From the NCBI RefSeq assembly GCF_900176515.1, contig NZ_FWXV01000013.1:1-64000 (forward strand): 64,000 nt of DNA, read 5' to 3'. Positions within the stretch are counted from its first letter, which is position 1, and each line of letters begins with the position of its first letter. Source of the DNA: Kibdelosporangium aridum (GTDB taxonomy: Bacteria; Actinomycetota; Actinomycetes; Mycobacteriales; Pseudonocardiaceae). Below the pieces are notes generated by a model. It was not told where the DNA came from. It saw only the letters and a list, made by a program, of their open reading frames with translations, and made no database searches. The translations under genes and the position numbers were made by a program. Positions 25,264-33,866 of this stretch are shown here, one piece after another.

Positions 25264-26418
25264 TACGACGAAAGCCAGCGTCGACCCGACGGCGAACGAG
25301 GCCATCAGCACCGCCATGGCCAGCGCCCCGTGCCCGGCCAGCGGGGCGAGGCTGCCGCCGACGATGAACTGGGTGATCCCGATCAGCGCGGACGCCGCAC
25401 CGGCGTTGTCCGCCTGATCGGCCAGTGCGAGCGCGGCGGCGTTCGGCATCACGATGCCGACGCTGGACACGATGAGGAACAACGGAATCAGGATCAGAAC
25501 CAACCCCGCGCCGGCGGTGACCGCGGCCATTAGTCCGGCACCGCCGGCCAGACCCACGGTGAGACCGCCGGCGACGAGACCACGCAGCGGGAAGCGGCCA
25601 GTCAACCAGCCGCCGAGTTGTCCGGCGACGATGATCCCGACCGAGTTCGCGCCGAACACCCAGCTGAATTGCTGTGGCGTCAAGCCGTAGATGTTCTGCA
25701 GGACGAACGGCGATCCCGAGATGTACGCGAACAACGCGGCGAACAGCAGCGCGGAAGTCAAGCAGTACCCGAGGAAGAACCGGTTTCGGATCAGCCCGCC
25801 GTACGACCGCAACACCGGGCCGAGCCGGGCGGGCCGCCTGCGCTCGTCCGGCAGTGTCTCGGGCAGACCGAGCACAGTGGACAGCAGCAGGAGCGCGCCG
25901 AACACCGACAGGACAACGAAAATCCCGCGCCATGACGTGAACCGCAGCAACTCGCCGCCGATCACCGGCGCCAGGATCGGCGCGAGCCCGGTGACCAGCA
26001 TCAAGCTGGCGAAGAACCGGGCCAGCGCGGTGCCGGAGTACAAATCCCGGACCGCGGCGCGAGCGATGACGATCCCTGTCGCCGCGCCCAATCCCTGCAA
26101 AGCCCGGAACGCCACCAGTGTGTACGCCGTCGGGGCGAAGGCGCAGGCGACCGACGCGATGGCGTACAGCACGAGGCCGAAGATCAGCGGTCGTCGCCGT
26201 CCGTAGGCATCGGACAGTGGCCCGGCGATCGCCTGCCCGAGCGCGAGGCTGATCACGAACGCGGTCAGCGTCAGCTGGATCGCCGACGCGGAAGAGCCGA
26301 GCTGGGCCGTCATTACCGGAAAACCCGGCAGATACATGTCAATCGACACCGGCGCGAACGCGGACAACGAGCCGAGGATCAGCGTGATCCGGACCCGGCC
26401 GGGCGCATTCACATGCAC
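25123..26418 (-). CDS. Bcr/CflA-type MFS multidrug exporter
   Basis: 431 residues, 12 helices. The hallmark SIDMYLPGFP near residue 25, GPLSDAYGRRRPL between helices 2 and 3, and QGLGAATGIVIARAAVRD identify the Bcr/CflA drug-H+ antiporters. The last ~45 residues are hydrophilic and lie antisense to the LysE gene, so they may be a non-conserved extension gained by loss of an earlier stop. The start overlaps the MarR stop by 10 nt, so MarR and exporter are one operon. Confidence 0.93.
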   Translation of the reverse strand: MHVNAPGRVRITLILGSLSAFAPVSIDMYLPGFPVMTAQLGSSASAIQLTLTAFVISLALGQAIAGPLSDAYGRRRPLIFGLVLYAIASVACAFAPTAYTLVAFRALQGLGAATGIVIARAAVRDLYSGTALARFFASLMLVTGLAPILAPVIGGELLRFTSWRGIFVVLSVFGALLLLSTVLGLPETLPDERRRPARLGPVLRSYGGLIRNRFFLGYCLTSALLFAALFAYISGSPFVLQNIYGLTPQQFSWVFGANSVGIIVAGQLGGWLTGRFPLRGLVAGGLTVGLAGGAGLMAAVTAGAGLVLILIPLFLIVSSVGIVMPNAAALALADQADNAGAASALIGITQFIVGGSLAPLAGHGALAMAVLMASFAVGSTLAFVVLTRHQANGQDDDHSAGDQRGDQPATRAGEHASDKTAAAGEQQLPAC

Positions 26419-26894
26419 GAGCCCTCGACGTGCTCCATCGGGATGATCTTGCGCAGCAACGACCGGAGGGTCTCGCGCTCCTCGGGCGTCAACGGGTCCA
26501 GCACGCGGGCTTCGACCGCTTTGAGCAGGTCGTAGAGCTTGGCCTGCAGTTCCCGGCCCGCTTCGGTGATCACCGGGATCCGGGCGCGCCGGTCGTTCGG
26601 GTCAGGCGTACGCACGACGAGGCCGGAGCGCTCCAGTTTGTCCAGCAGAGCGGTCATTGTGGTCTTGTCCACACCCAGCGCGTGTCCCAGCGCCAGCTGG
26701 CTGTACGGGCGGCCGTCGTTCTGGACAAGGGCAGTCAGCACGATGTGGCCACGGATGCTCGTACCATGCGCGTTCGCCTCGGCGTCCATGGCTTCGCGCA
26801 GGCCATGAGCCGCCCTGTTGATCAACCAGTTCACGTCGAAGTGCTGCAGGCACTGCTGCGTGATCGCCTCGGCTGACTTGACCGTCTCGTCCAC
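26409..26894 (-). CDS. MarR-family regulator
   Basis: 161 residues with the MarR winged helix: YSQLALGHALGVDKTTMTALLDKLERSGLVVR, then the wing PNDRRARIPVITEAG. It starts at GTG 26894. It is divergent from the azoreductase gene and upstream of the exporter in one operon. A perfect palindrome at 26922-26936 is the likely operator for both directions. MarR repressors often sense phenolics or quinones, which fits an azoreductase target. Confidence 0.93.
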   Translation of the reverse strand: MDETVKSAEAITQQCLQHFDVNWLINRAAHGLREAMDAEANAHGTSIRGHIVLTALVQNDGRPYSQLALGHALGVDKTTMTALLDKLERSGLVVRTPDPNDRRARIPVITEAGRELQAKLYDLLKAVEARVLDPLTPEERETLRSLLRKIIPMEHVEGSCM

Positions 26895-26921
26895 ATTCCA
26901 AGTTTACGTGATGCGCACTAC

Positions 26922-26961
26922 TCAAGATATTCTTGACTCAGAACATCTCGGTTCGTATCTT
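26922..26961 (+). promoter_or_regulatory. MarR operator overlapping the azoreductase promoter
   Basis: The perfect palindrome TCAAGATATTCTTGA (26922-26936) overlaps TTGACT (26933-26938). TATCTT (26956-26961) follows after exactly 17 nt. The ATG at 26969 is 8 nt from the -10 box, so transcription probably begins at or next to the start codon. Confidence 0.75.
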
Positions 26962-26968
26962 CTCGGTT

Positions 26969-27607
26969 ATGACCAACTTGCTGCACATCGACTCGAGCAT
27001 CCAGGGCGCCTACTCGCACTCCCGGCCGGTGACCGCCGCGTTCGCCGAGTCGTGGAAGACGGCCAATCCGGATGGCGGGTACACGTACCGTGACTTCGCG
27101 GTGGAGCCGGTCGAGCACGTGACCGGTCTGTACATGGCGGCGGGCAACACGCCCGCCGGCCAGCGCTCCCCGGAACAGGCGGCTGAGTACGACAAGTTCA
27201 AGCCGTTGCGTGACGAACTGCTCGCCGCGGACGTCGTGCTGCTGGGTGTGCCGATGTACAACTTCACGATCCCGTCGACCATCAAGACGTGGATGGACCA
27301 CGTGCTCGTGCCGGAGTTGCGTGCTGACCCCGAGTCGGGCAAGGGGCCGCTGACCGGCAAGAAGGTGTTCGTGGCCACCGCGCGTGGCGGCTCCTACGCG
27401 CCGGGCACCCCGAAAGAGGACTGGGACCACCAGGAGCCGCTGTTGCGGCACTACTTCGAGGGTCTCGGGCTGGACGACGTGACGTTCATCCACACCGAGA
27501 TGACGCTGGCCTACTCGATCGAGCACCTCAAGCAGTTCCAGCACATCGCGGACGCTTCGAAGGAGAACGCGTTCAAGTCCGTGCAGGAGCTCGCCGCCAT
27601 TGCCTGA
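26969..27607 (+). CDS. azoR: FMN-dependent NADH-azoreductase
   Basis: 212 residues with a flavodoxin-like fold. LLHIDSSIQGAYSHSRPVT binds the FMN phosphate, VPMYNFTIPSTIKTWMDHVL and ATARGGSY complete the site. AzoR enzymes reduce azo dyes and quinones with NADH. ATG 26969 is chosen; an in-frame start at 26933 would lie inside the promoter. Expression is probably controlled by the divergent MarR. The stop codon lies in the first copy of a 12-bp tandem repeat. Confidence 0.92.
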   Translation: MTNLLHIDSSIQGAYSHSRPVTAAFAESWKTANPDGGYTYRDFAVEPVEHVTGLYMAAGNTPAGQRSPEQAAEYDKFKPLRDELLAADVVLLGVPMYNFTIPSTIKTWMDHVLVPELRADPESGKGPLTGKKVFVATARGGSYAPGTPKEDWDHQEPLLRHYFEGLGLDDVTFIHTEMTLAYSIEHLKQFQHIADASKENAFKSVQELAAIA

Positions 27608-27661
27608 AGCTCAGCCTGAAGCACAGCCTGAACTTCGGCCTGAACTTCGGTTGAACATGAA
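27602..27661 (+). repeat. 12-bp tandem repeat across the azoreductase stop codon
   Basis: Four copies of GCCTGAA plus five variable bases run at 27602-27649 (the last two identical, GCCTGAACTTCG), with a decayed fifth copy to 27661. The first copy contains the TGA stop, so later copies add further stops rather than protein. Confidence 0.8.
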
Positions 27662-27686
27662 CCGGATGTTTGGTCCGAAAGTAGGC

Positions 27687-27761
27687 TGACACCTCCCGCT
27701 AACTGTGTGAATCTGCTTGCAATCGAGCTCGAATGTGCAGATTCGCGCAGGAGGTGTCATG
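27687..27761 (+). promoter_or_regulatory. Leader hairpin hiding the GH109 ribosome binding site
   Basis: TGACACCTCC (27687-27696) is the exact complement of GGAGGTGTCA (27750-27759), which contains the Shine-Dalgarno sequence and the A of the ATG. Inside, GAATCTGC (27709-27716) pairs with GCAGATTC (27737-27744), and CGAGCTCG (27724-27731) is self-complementary. If transcribed, this is an on/off translation switch of unknown trigger. Confidence 0.6.
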
Positions 27762-29117
27762 AGCGATCAGGTCTCCCGCCGGTCGTTGCTCGCGGCTGGT
27801 GCAGCGCTCGGCCTGGGGTCGGGGGCCCAGGCCGAGGCCTCGCAGGAGCAGGAAGCCCCACCTCAGCGGGGGCGAAGCATGGTCGGCGTGCCGTTCGAGC
27901 GGCACGACACGGTCCGCCTGGCGATCATCGGCCTCGGCAACCGGGGCGGCGGCATGATCGGGTCGTTCCTGGCGGTGCCCGGCGTCAAAGTCACCGCGTT
28001 GTGCGACGTCAACGCTACGGCCGCGGCCCGCGCGGCGAAGGCTGTCACCGACGCGGGGCAACCCGCGCCGGCGCTCTACACCAAGGGCGACCACGACTAC
28101 GAGAACATGCTCCGGCGCGACGACATCGACCTCGTCTACGTCGCCACGCCGTGGGAATGGCACGTACCGATGGCGCTTGCGTCGGTTCGTGAAGGCAAGC
28201 ACGTCGGTGTGGAAACACCGTTTGCAACGTCAATGGACGAGCTGTGGCAGCTGGTAGACGCCTCGGAGCGCTACCAACGCCACTGCATGCAGCTGGAGAA
28301 CTGCTGCTACGGCCAGAACGAGATGCGCATCCTGCGCATGGTTCACGCAGGATTGTTCGGCGAACTGCTGCACGGTGCTGGCGCGTACAACCATGACCTG
28401 CGTGAGTTGCTGTTCTCTGACACGTACTACGCAGGGGAATGGCGGCGCGCGTGGCACACCAAGTCACGCCTCAAGGGGGATCTCTACCCGACGCACGGCC
28501 TGGGTCCGGTCGCTGGGTACATGGACATCAACCGCGGGGACCGGATCGTGCGCATCTCGTCGATGGGTACGCCCGCCCTCGGTCTCGCGGAGTACCGCAA
28601 AGCGCATGAGGAGCCCGGCGATTCGTCGTGGCGCGAGCGGTACGTCGAGTCCGACATGACCATCAGCTTGTTGCAGACAGCCAAAGGCCGGGTCATCCGG
28701 CTGGAACACGATGTGTCCACTCCGCACCCCTACAGCAGGCTCAACCACATCGCCGGTACCAAGGGCGTTTTCGAGGACTATCCACCCCGGATCTACCTCG
28801 AACCGCGCAACACCAACCACCAATGGGCGAATTTCGACGAGTACAAGTCCTACGACCATTGGTTGTGGACAGACGTCCCGCCCGGACCCGGTGGCCACGG
28901 CGGAATGGACTACTACATGGTGTACCGCACCATCCAGACGATGCGGCTCGGCCTGGTCCCGGACATGGATGTGTACGACGGCGCGGTGTGGAGCGCACCC
29001 GTGCCGCTGAGTTCGAAATCCATCGACCAAGGCGGCGCGCCGCAACCGATTCCCGACTTCACCAGGGGACGGTGGCGCGAGAACCGTCCGGGTGTGGACT
29101 CAGTGAAACCGGCATAG
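27759..29117 (+). CDS. Secreted GH109-type NAD-dependent glycosidase (Gfo/Idh/MocA fold)
   Basis: 452 residues from ATG 27759 (AGGAGG upstream). A twin-arginine signal (SRRSLLAAGAALGLG) shows export in folded form, as expected for an enzyme with bound NAD. Rossmann motif IIGLGNRGGG is near 58-67. The conserved YPTHGLGP and the YNHDLREL blocks match GH109 alpha-N-acetylgalactosaminidases, which use NAD in a redox-assisted hydrolysis. The exact sugar is not certain. Its ribosome site lies in a 10-bp stem. Confidence 0.88.
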   Translation: MSDQVSRRSLLAAGAALGLGSGAQAEASQEQEAPPQRGRSMVGVPFERHDTVRLAIIGLGNRGGGMIGSFLAVPGVKVTALCDVNATAAARAAKAVTDAGQPAPALYTKGDHDYENMLRRDDIDLVYVATPWEWHVPMALASVREGKHVGVETPFATSMDELWQLVDASERYQRHCMQLENCCYGQNEMRILRMVHAGLFGELLHGAGAYNHDLRELLFSDTYYAGEWRRAWHTKSRLKGDLYPTHGLGPVAGYMDINRGDRIVRISSMGTPALGLAEYRKAHEEPGDSSWRERYVESDMTISLLQTAKGRVIRLEHDVSTPHPYSRLNHIAGTKGVFEDYPPRIYLEPRNTNHQWANFDEYKSYDHWLWTDVPPGPGGHGGMDYYMVYRTIQTMRLGLVPDMDVYDGAVWSAPVPLSSKSIDQGGAPQPIPDFTRGRWRENRPGVDSVKPA

Positions 29118-29169
29118 AGCGGAGAGTGCAAGACTGTGGCCATCCGAAACCCCGATCCAGGGAGTCAGG

Positions 29170-30183
29170 ATGGCCGAGGAGCCGATCGCGGTCGCGTTAC
29201 GTCGCGCGGCCGATCTGACCGCTGCCGGTAACTCCGACGCGGCGATCCACGTAGTGCGTGGGGTGCTGGACGAGCACCCCACGCACTCCGAAGCGTGGTG
29301 TCATCTTGGCGCCGCGTACCTCGACGCGGGCGACGCGGAATCCTCGCTCGACGCGGCGAAGCAGGCGATCCGGCACGGCGAACGCTCGTGGGGCTACCGG
29401 CTCGCCAGTGTTGCCTTGATGGAACTGGGCAGGCGCGACGAGGCTGTGGTGTCCGCGCGCGAAGCTGTACGGCGTGACTCCCAGGACTGGCGTTGCCACG
29501 TGGCTTTGGCCGAGGCGCTGGGCACGGACGATCCACAGGAGTCGTTCGCCGCGGCGTGCCGCGGGATCCAGCTGGCGAACAACGAGGCCCGGCCGTTCGA
29601 AGTCCTCGGCGACGCGGCGTTGCGCGTGCACGACAAGGAAACCGCGCGACGCGCCTACTACGAGGCCATCAAAATCGATCCAGCCAACCAGCACGCCCGC
29701 ACCAACCTGGTCCGGCTAGGCCGTCCGCAACTCGGCACGACCACCACACCCGCCCAAGCCGAACCCCTCGTGCAGGTGCACCTCGGCCGGATCGAGGAGC
29801 TCGGGCTGTGGCTGGCGCTGCGGCGCGCGTCGATCGGCCTCGCCATCGGCAGCCTGGTGCTGATGTTGGTCGGGATGGACGAGACCTACAGCGTCCTCGG
29901 CTGGTTCGGGTTGGTGTTGCTGCTGTTCGTGGTGTTCGTGGTGGGCAGCGCGTGGGTGAAGTTCGCGCGGGGCGTGCCGGTGAAGAAGACCTTGCTCGAC
30001 CACCGGATGCTGGCCGTGGCCGCGGGGCTGCTGGGGCTCTCGTCGGTGCTGTTGATCGTGTGGACGGTGCTGGTCGCGCTCGGCGCGCAGACGTTGAACC
30101 CGCTCACGATCGTTCTTGTGACCAGTGTGGCCAGTGTGGTCGTGGCCGCGCTCGCCATCTGGCGCAGGAGCCATCCCAAGTAA
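29170..30183 (+). CDS. TPR protein with four membrane helices
   Basis: 337 residues. Residues 1-180 form about four to five tetratricopeptide repeats (AWCHLGAAYLDAGDAESSLDAAKQAI, ARRAYYEAIKIDPANQHA). After a Thr/Pro linker, four hydrophobic helices span about 212-330 and the chain ends in basic WRRSHPK. The TPRs should face the cytoplasm and recruit partners to the membrane. No specific role is recognised. The next gene begins 15 nt on. Confidence 0.8.
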   Translation: MAEEPIAVALRRAADLTAAGNSDAAIHVVRGVLDEHPTHSEAWCHLGAAYLDAGDAESSLDAAKQAIRHGERSWGYRLASVALMELGRRDEAVVSAREAVRRDSQDWRCHVALAEALGTDDPQESFAAACRGIQLANNEARPFEVLGDAALRVHDKETARRAYYEAIKIDPANQHARTNLVRLGRPQLGTTTTPAQAEPLVQVHLGRIEELGLWLALRRASIGLAIGSLVLMLVGMDETYSVLGWFGLVLLLFVVFVVGSAWVKFARGVPVKKTLLDHRMLAVAAGLLGLSSVLLIVWTVLVALGAQTLNPLTIVLVTSVASVVVAALAIWRRSHPK

Positions 30184-30198
30184 GTAAGTTCTTGGGGT

Positions 30199-31365
30199 AT
30201 GACCCAACCTTTCGGCGGCTACCAGAACGAGCTGTACCTGCACGGCCTGGCGGGCGAGCGGCCTGCGTTCACCACAGACGCGACCAGGCTGGCCGAGTCG
30301 GCCCGCGAGATTCTGGAGCCTGGGCCGTTCTGGTACGTCGAGGGCGGAGCCGGATCGGGTGCGACGATGCGCGCCAACCGTGAGGCGTTCGACAAATGGC
30401 GGATCGTGCCGCGAATGCTCCGCGATGCAGCCACGCGCGACTTGTCGACAACAGTGCTGGGAACGCCGATGCCCGCGCCCGTGTTGCTGGCGCCGGTCGG
30501 CGTGCAGTCGATCGTGCATGCGGACGGCGAATTGGCGACCGCGCGTGCCGCGAGTGCGCTTGGCGTGCCGATGGTCTTGTCGACAGCGTCCTCCAATACG
30601 ATCGAGGACGTCGCTGAGGCGAGCGGCACCGGGCCGCGGTGGTTCCAGCTGTACTGGCCGAACGACCCGGACTTGTGCGTCAGCATCCTCAACCGGGCGG
30701 CCAAAGCCGGGTTCAGCACGCTTGTGGTCACGTTGGACACATGGACGTTGGCGTGGCGGCCCAACGATCTCGATCACTCATACCTGCCGTTCATCCGCGG
30801 GACCGGTACCGCGATCCCGTTCTCCGACCCGGTGTTCCGGTCCGGTCTGGCCGACACGCCGGAGGACGACACGCCGATGGCGGTGCTGAAGTGGATCCAG
30901 ATGTTCACCGGCGCCGACCGCGACTGGGAGGCGTTGCCGTTCCTGCGTGAGCACTGGGACGGACCGATTGTGCTCAAAGGGATCCAGCACGTCGACGACG
31001 CCAGGCGCGCGGCCGATGCCGGAATGGACGGGATTGTCGTGTCCAACCACGGTGGCCGGCAAGTCGACGGTGCGATCGCTTCGCTGGACGCGTTGCCGCC
31101 GATCGCCAACGCGGTGGGCGATCGGCTCGAAGTTCTGTTCGACTCCGGCGTCCGGACGGGTGCCGATGTGTTCAAAGCCATTGCACTGGGTGCAAAAGCA
31201 GTGCTCATCGGCCGTCCGTTCGTGTGGGGACTGGCGCATGCGGGCGAAGCCGGTGTGCGGCACGCGCTCCGGAGCATTCTCGCCGACTTCGACCTGACAG
31301 TCGGATTGTCCGGTTACCGCTCGCCCGCCGAGCTGACGCCGGACGCGCTCACCCGGGTTTCATAA
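30199..31365 (+). CDS. FMN-dependent alpha-hydroxy-acid oxidase (lactate 2-monooxygenase-like)
   Basis: 388 residues, TIM-barrel flavoenzyme. The FMN site APVGVQSIVHADGE, the lysine strand DGPIVLKGIQ and catalytic VSNHGGRQVDG (active-site histidine and FMN/substrate arginine) are present. Length and the long loop around 200-235 (LDTWTLAWRPNDLDHSYLPF) are like mycobacterial lactate 2-monooxygenase, which turns L-lactate to acetate, CO2 and water. Other 2-hydroxyacids are possible. It is likely co-transcribed with the TPR gene. Confidence 0.88.
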   Translation: MTQPFGGYQNELYLHGLAGERPAFTTDATRLAESAREILEPGPFWYVEGGAGSGATMRANREAFDKWRIVPRMLRDAATRDLSTTVLGTPMPAPVLLAPVGVQSIVHADGELATARAASALGVPMVLSTASSNTIEDVAEASGTGPRWFQLYWPNDPDLCVSILNRAAKAGFSTLVVTLDTWTLAWRPNDLDHSYLPFIRGTGTAIPFSDPVFRSGLADTPEDDTPMAVLKWIQMFTGADRDWEALPFLREHWDGPIVLKGIQHVDDARRAADAGMDGIVVSNHGGRQVDGAIASLDALPPIANAVGDRLEVLFDSGVRTGADVFKAIALGAKAVLIGRPFVWGLAHAGEAGVRHALRSILADFDLTVGLSGYRSPAELTPDALTRVS

Positions 31366-31496
31366 GGATGAAGTCACGAATGGTGCGTGCATGAATCCAA
31401 TGACCACAACTCCAGTCGCGGGTAGGTGAAGCGGGAAGATCTGTGTAGTCCGTTGTACTCTTCCTCCTGATTGATCACCCTCGCCCAGGGAGCGCC

Positions 31497-31856
31497 GTGG
31501 AAGTGAGTTCCGATCAGCTGCGCAGCTGGGTCGAGTCATGGTCTTGGCGCATACCCCGTGGGCCACAGCACGGCGGGATGTCCGGTGACGTGCGCGAGTG
31601 GTGGAGCCTGACCATCTGGCGTCGCAACGATCACGCGGAGTTGCAGCTGGACGTCAACCGGCTGCGGCCGACAAGGGGCTCGGAGGTCCAGACCTTCACG
31701 CGGACCGTCATGCATGACAAGTTGCGCCCGGTGCCGGATTACCGGATGCTGGTCAGCAGGCTCAACCTGGAACTGGGCGAGTTGTTCACCCAGGCCGGGA
31801 TCAAGCCGCCGCGGTTGCCGGACGGTTCGCTGTCCGGTGACACGTATGAGCTGTAG
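31497..31856 (+). CDS. Hypothetical protein
   Basis: 119 residues from GTG 31497, with GGGAG 5' of it. The sequence is Trp-rich at the N-terminus (SWVESWSWRIPRG, REWWSLTIWRRND) and reads as a soluble alpha/beta protein. No known family is recognised. Codon bias matches the neighbours. It sits 131 bp after the flavoenzyme and 52 bp before the exported phosphoesterase. Confidence 0.6.
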   Translation: MEVSSDQLRSWVESWSWRIPRGPQHGGMSGDVREWWSLTIWRRNDHAELQLDVNRLRPTRGSEVQTFTRTVMHDKLRPVPDYRMLVSRLNLELGELFTQAGIKPPRLPDGSLSGDTYEL

Positions 31857-31908
31857 ACATTCACATTCCGTTGGGGCCGAGTTCTTTTCCGGGACGTAGT
31901 TTCCCGGC

Positions 31909-33642
31909 GTGTCTTCGAGCAGACGTCTTTTTCTCCTGAATGCCGGGCTGATCCCGGCTGCCGCCGCACTGCCCGTTCCGGCTGCGGCCTCGCCATCCGG
32001 CGGGGCGCGGCCGGACACGGACAGTCCACGGTTCACCCTCGCGGTCATCCCGGACACGCAGTACCTCTACGACCGTGATCGTGGTGACGCAGCGCCACTC
32101 GAGGCGTCCCTCCGCTACATTGTGGACAGCGCACGCGAGCACAACATGGTCTTCGTCGCCCACCTCGGTGACATGACCGAGAACGGCCTCGCGTCCGAGT
32201 TCTCCTCGATCAGCCGGACATTCCGGATCCTCGACCGGTTCCCGTACAGCGTGCTCGCCGGAAACCACGACATCGACGCGTCCAAGGACGACCAGCGTGG
32301 CCCAAGTCCGTACCTGGACAACTTCGGCCCGGCCCGGTTTCGCAACAGCCCGAGTTTCCGTGGCGCGACTCGTGACGGCTACAACTCGTACCACGTTTTC
32401 CGTGCCGCAGGCCGGGAATGGGTAGTCCTGGCGTTGGATTGGCGCCCGTCAGCCGGAAGTATCGCGTGGGCGCGGGATGTGTTGCGCAAGCATCCGCGTA
32501 GCCCGGTCATTCTGACGACCCACGAGTTCGTGCACGCCGACAGCGGTGACGGAAACGCGGTGTTGTCCGATTTCGGCCAGCGCCTGTGGAACGACCTGGT
32601 CAAGGACAACGACCAGATCTTCTTGACGCTGAACGGGCACTTCTGGCCGCCCGGCCGCACGGTCTTGCGCAACAGCGCGGGAAACGACGTGCACGCGCAC
32701 ATCACCAACTACCAGGACCGGTACTACGGCGGCAGCGCGATGATCCGGCTGTACCACTTCGATCTTGCCCGCGGCGTGATCGACGTGCAGACGTTCTCGC
32801 CGTGGCTGCTGGCCCAGCGCAAGCTGAATGTGCTGGCGCAGCAGGAGATCGAGCGGTCCGGGCCGCTGGACTACTTCAGCGTGGAGATGGACTTCGCCAA
32901 GCGTTTCTCCGGGTTCGCGCCGGTTCCCCCGGTTGCGTCGCGCCCGGCCCGTGAGATGGTGATTCCGGGGACGGTGGCGTACTGGCGGTTCGACTCCCGC
33001 GATCTTCGTGACTTGTCCGGCAACGGCAACGACCTTGTCGCTTCGGGTACCCCGACTTGGTCGCCTGAGCACCATGCGTCACAGCCCGGGCATGGGAGTG
33101 TCTTCCTTGATGGGGCGTACTTCAAAACTGTGTCCGGTGCGCCGTTGAACCGGGCCACGTTCCAGCGTGGATACACGATCGAGGCGTTCTTCAAGCTGCC
33201 AACGGACTTCAACAGCTCTCACGCGTGGGGCGCTCTGCTGTCCCGGCTCGGCACTGGGCGTGACGCGGGCAAAACGGGTGATGACCCCAGCGAGCCCGTG
33301 GCGACGTTGAGCCTGTCCGACGGGCATGCTCTGCAGTGGGCGACGTTCCCGTTGAACCAGAACGGGATCTCCACCAACTGGGGCCATGAGTTGCCGCTGG
33401 GCAAGTGGTGGCACGTTGCTGTGGTGAACGATGGCCGCTGCACGACTTTGTACGTCGACGGCGCTCGGTTGCTGCGCAACCCGTCGACTCCGGCTGTCGG
33501 GATCTCCACGGCCAACGATGTGTGGCTGATGGGTGCGTACACGTACGACCGGAAGATCGACAAGACGTTCTACGGCTGGATCGGGGATGTGCGTGTTGTC
33601 GACCGTCCGCTCGCGGAACGGGACTTCATGGTGAGATCATGA
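31909..33642 (+). CDS. Secreted calcineurin-like metallophosphoesterase with LamG domain
   Basis: 577 residues. The signal peptide has a short twin-arginine-like start (SSSRRLFLLNAGLIP). Residues 40-310 contain the metallophosphoesterase ladder: VIPDTQ, HLGDM, LAGNHDID, ILTTHEF, LNGHFW, giving a complete two-metal site. Residues about 350-575 form a LamG/concanavalin-like beta sandwich (TVAYWRFDSRDLRDLSGNGND, YTIEAFFKL, WWHVAVVNDG) that probably binds carbohydrate. It likely removes phosphate from an extracellular ester near a polysaccharide. Confidence 0.9.
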   Translation: MSSSRRLFLLNAGLIPAAAALPVPAAASPSGGARPDTDSPRFTLAVIPDTQYLYDRDRGDAAPLEASLRYIVDSAREHNMVFVAHLGDMTENGLASEFSSISRTFRILDRFPYSVLAGNHDIDASKDDQRGPSPYLDNFGPARFRNSPSFRGATRDGYNSYHVFRAAGREWVVLALDWRPSAGSIAWARDVLRKHPRSPVILTTHEFVHADSGDGNAVLSDFGQRLWNDLVKDNDQIFLTLNGHFWPPGRTVLRNSAGNDVHAHITNYQDRYYGGSAMIRLYHFDLARGVIDVQTFSPWLLAQRKLNVLAQQEIERSGPLDYFSVEMDFAKRFSGFAPVPPVASRPAREMVIPGTVAYWRFDSRDLRDLSGNGNDLVASGTPTWSPEHHASQPGHGSVFLDGAYFKTVSGAPLNRATFQRGYTIEAFFKLPTDFNSSHAWGALLSRLGTGRDAGKTGDDPSEPVATLSLSDGHALQWATFPLNQNGISTNWGHELPLGKWWHVAVVNDGRCTTLYVDGARLLRNPSTPAVGISTANDVWLMGAYTYDRKIDKTFYGWIGDVRVVDRPLAERDFMVRS

Positions 33643-33645
33643 CGT

Positions 33646-33837
33646 ATGAGTAAGTGGCTCCCGATCGTGCTTGGCGTCCTGCTGGTCTTGGTGGGCGGCG
33701 TGTGGACCGGCCAAGGCCTCGGCTACATCACCGGCAGTTTTATGACTGGTGAGCGGCTGTGGACGAGTATCGGCCTGGTTTGTGTCGCCGGCGGCATCGT
33801 GCTCATCGTCTGGGCCGTGCGGCGGCGGCGCACCTGA
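33646..33837 (+). CDS. Small two-helix membrane protein
   Basis: 63 residues from ATG 33646, three bases after the phosphoesterase stop, so translated with it. Two hydrophobic helices (about 5-22 and 40-58) flank a GYITGSFMTGE loop, and the tail is RRRRT. This is a common actinomycete small membrane protein type with no known role. Confidence 0.75.
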   Translation: MSKWLPIVLGVLLVLVGGVWTGQGLGYITGSFMTGERLWTSIGLVCVAGGIVLIVWAVRRRRT

Positions 33838-33866
33838 CGGTTGGGGTTTCTTCTATTGGTCGCCGC

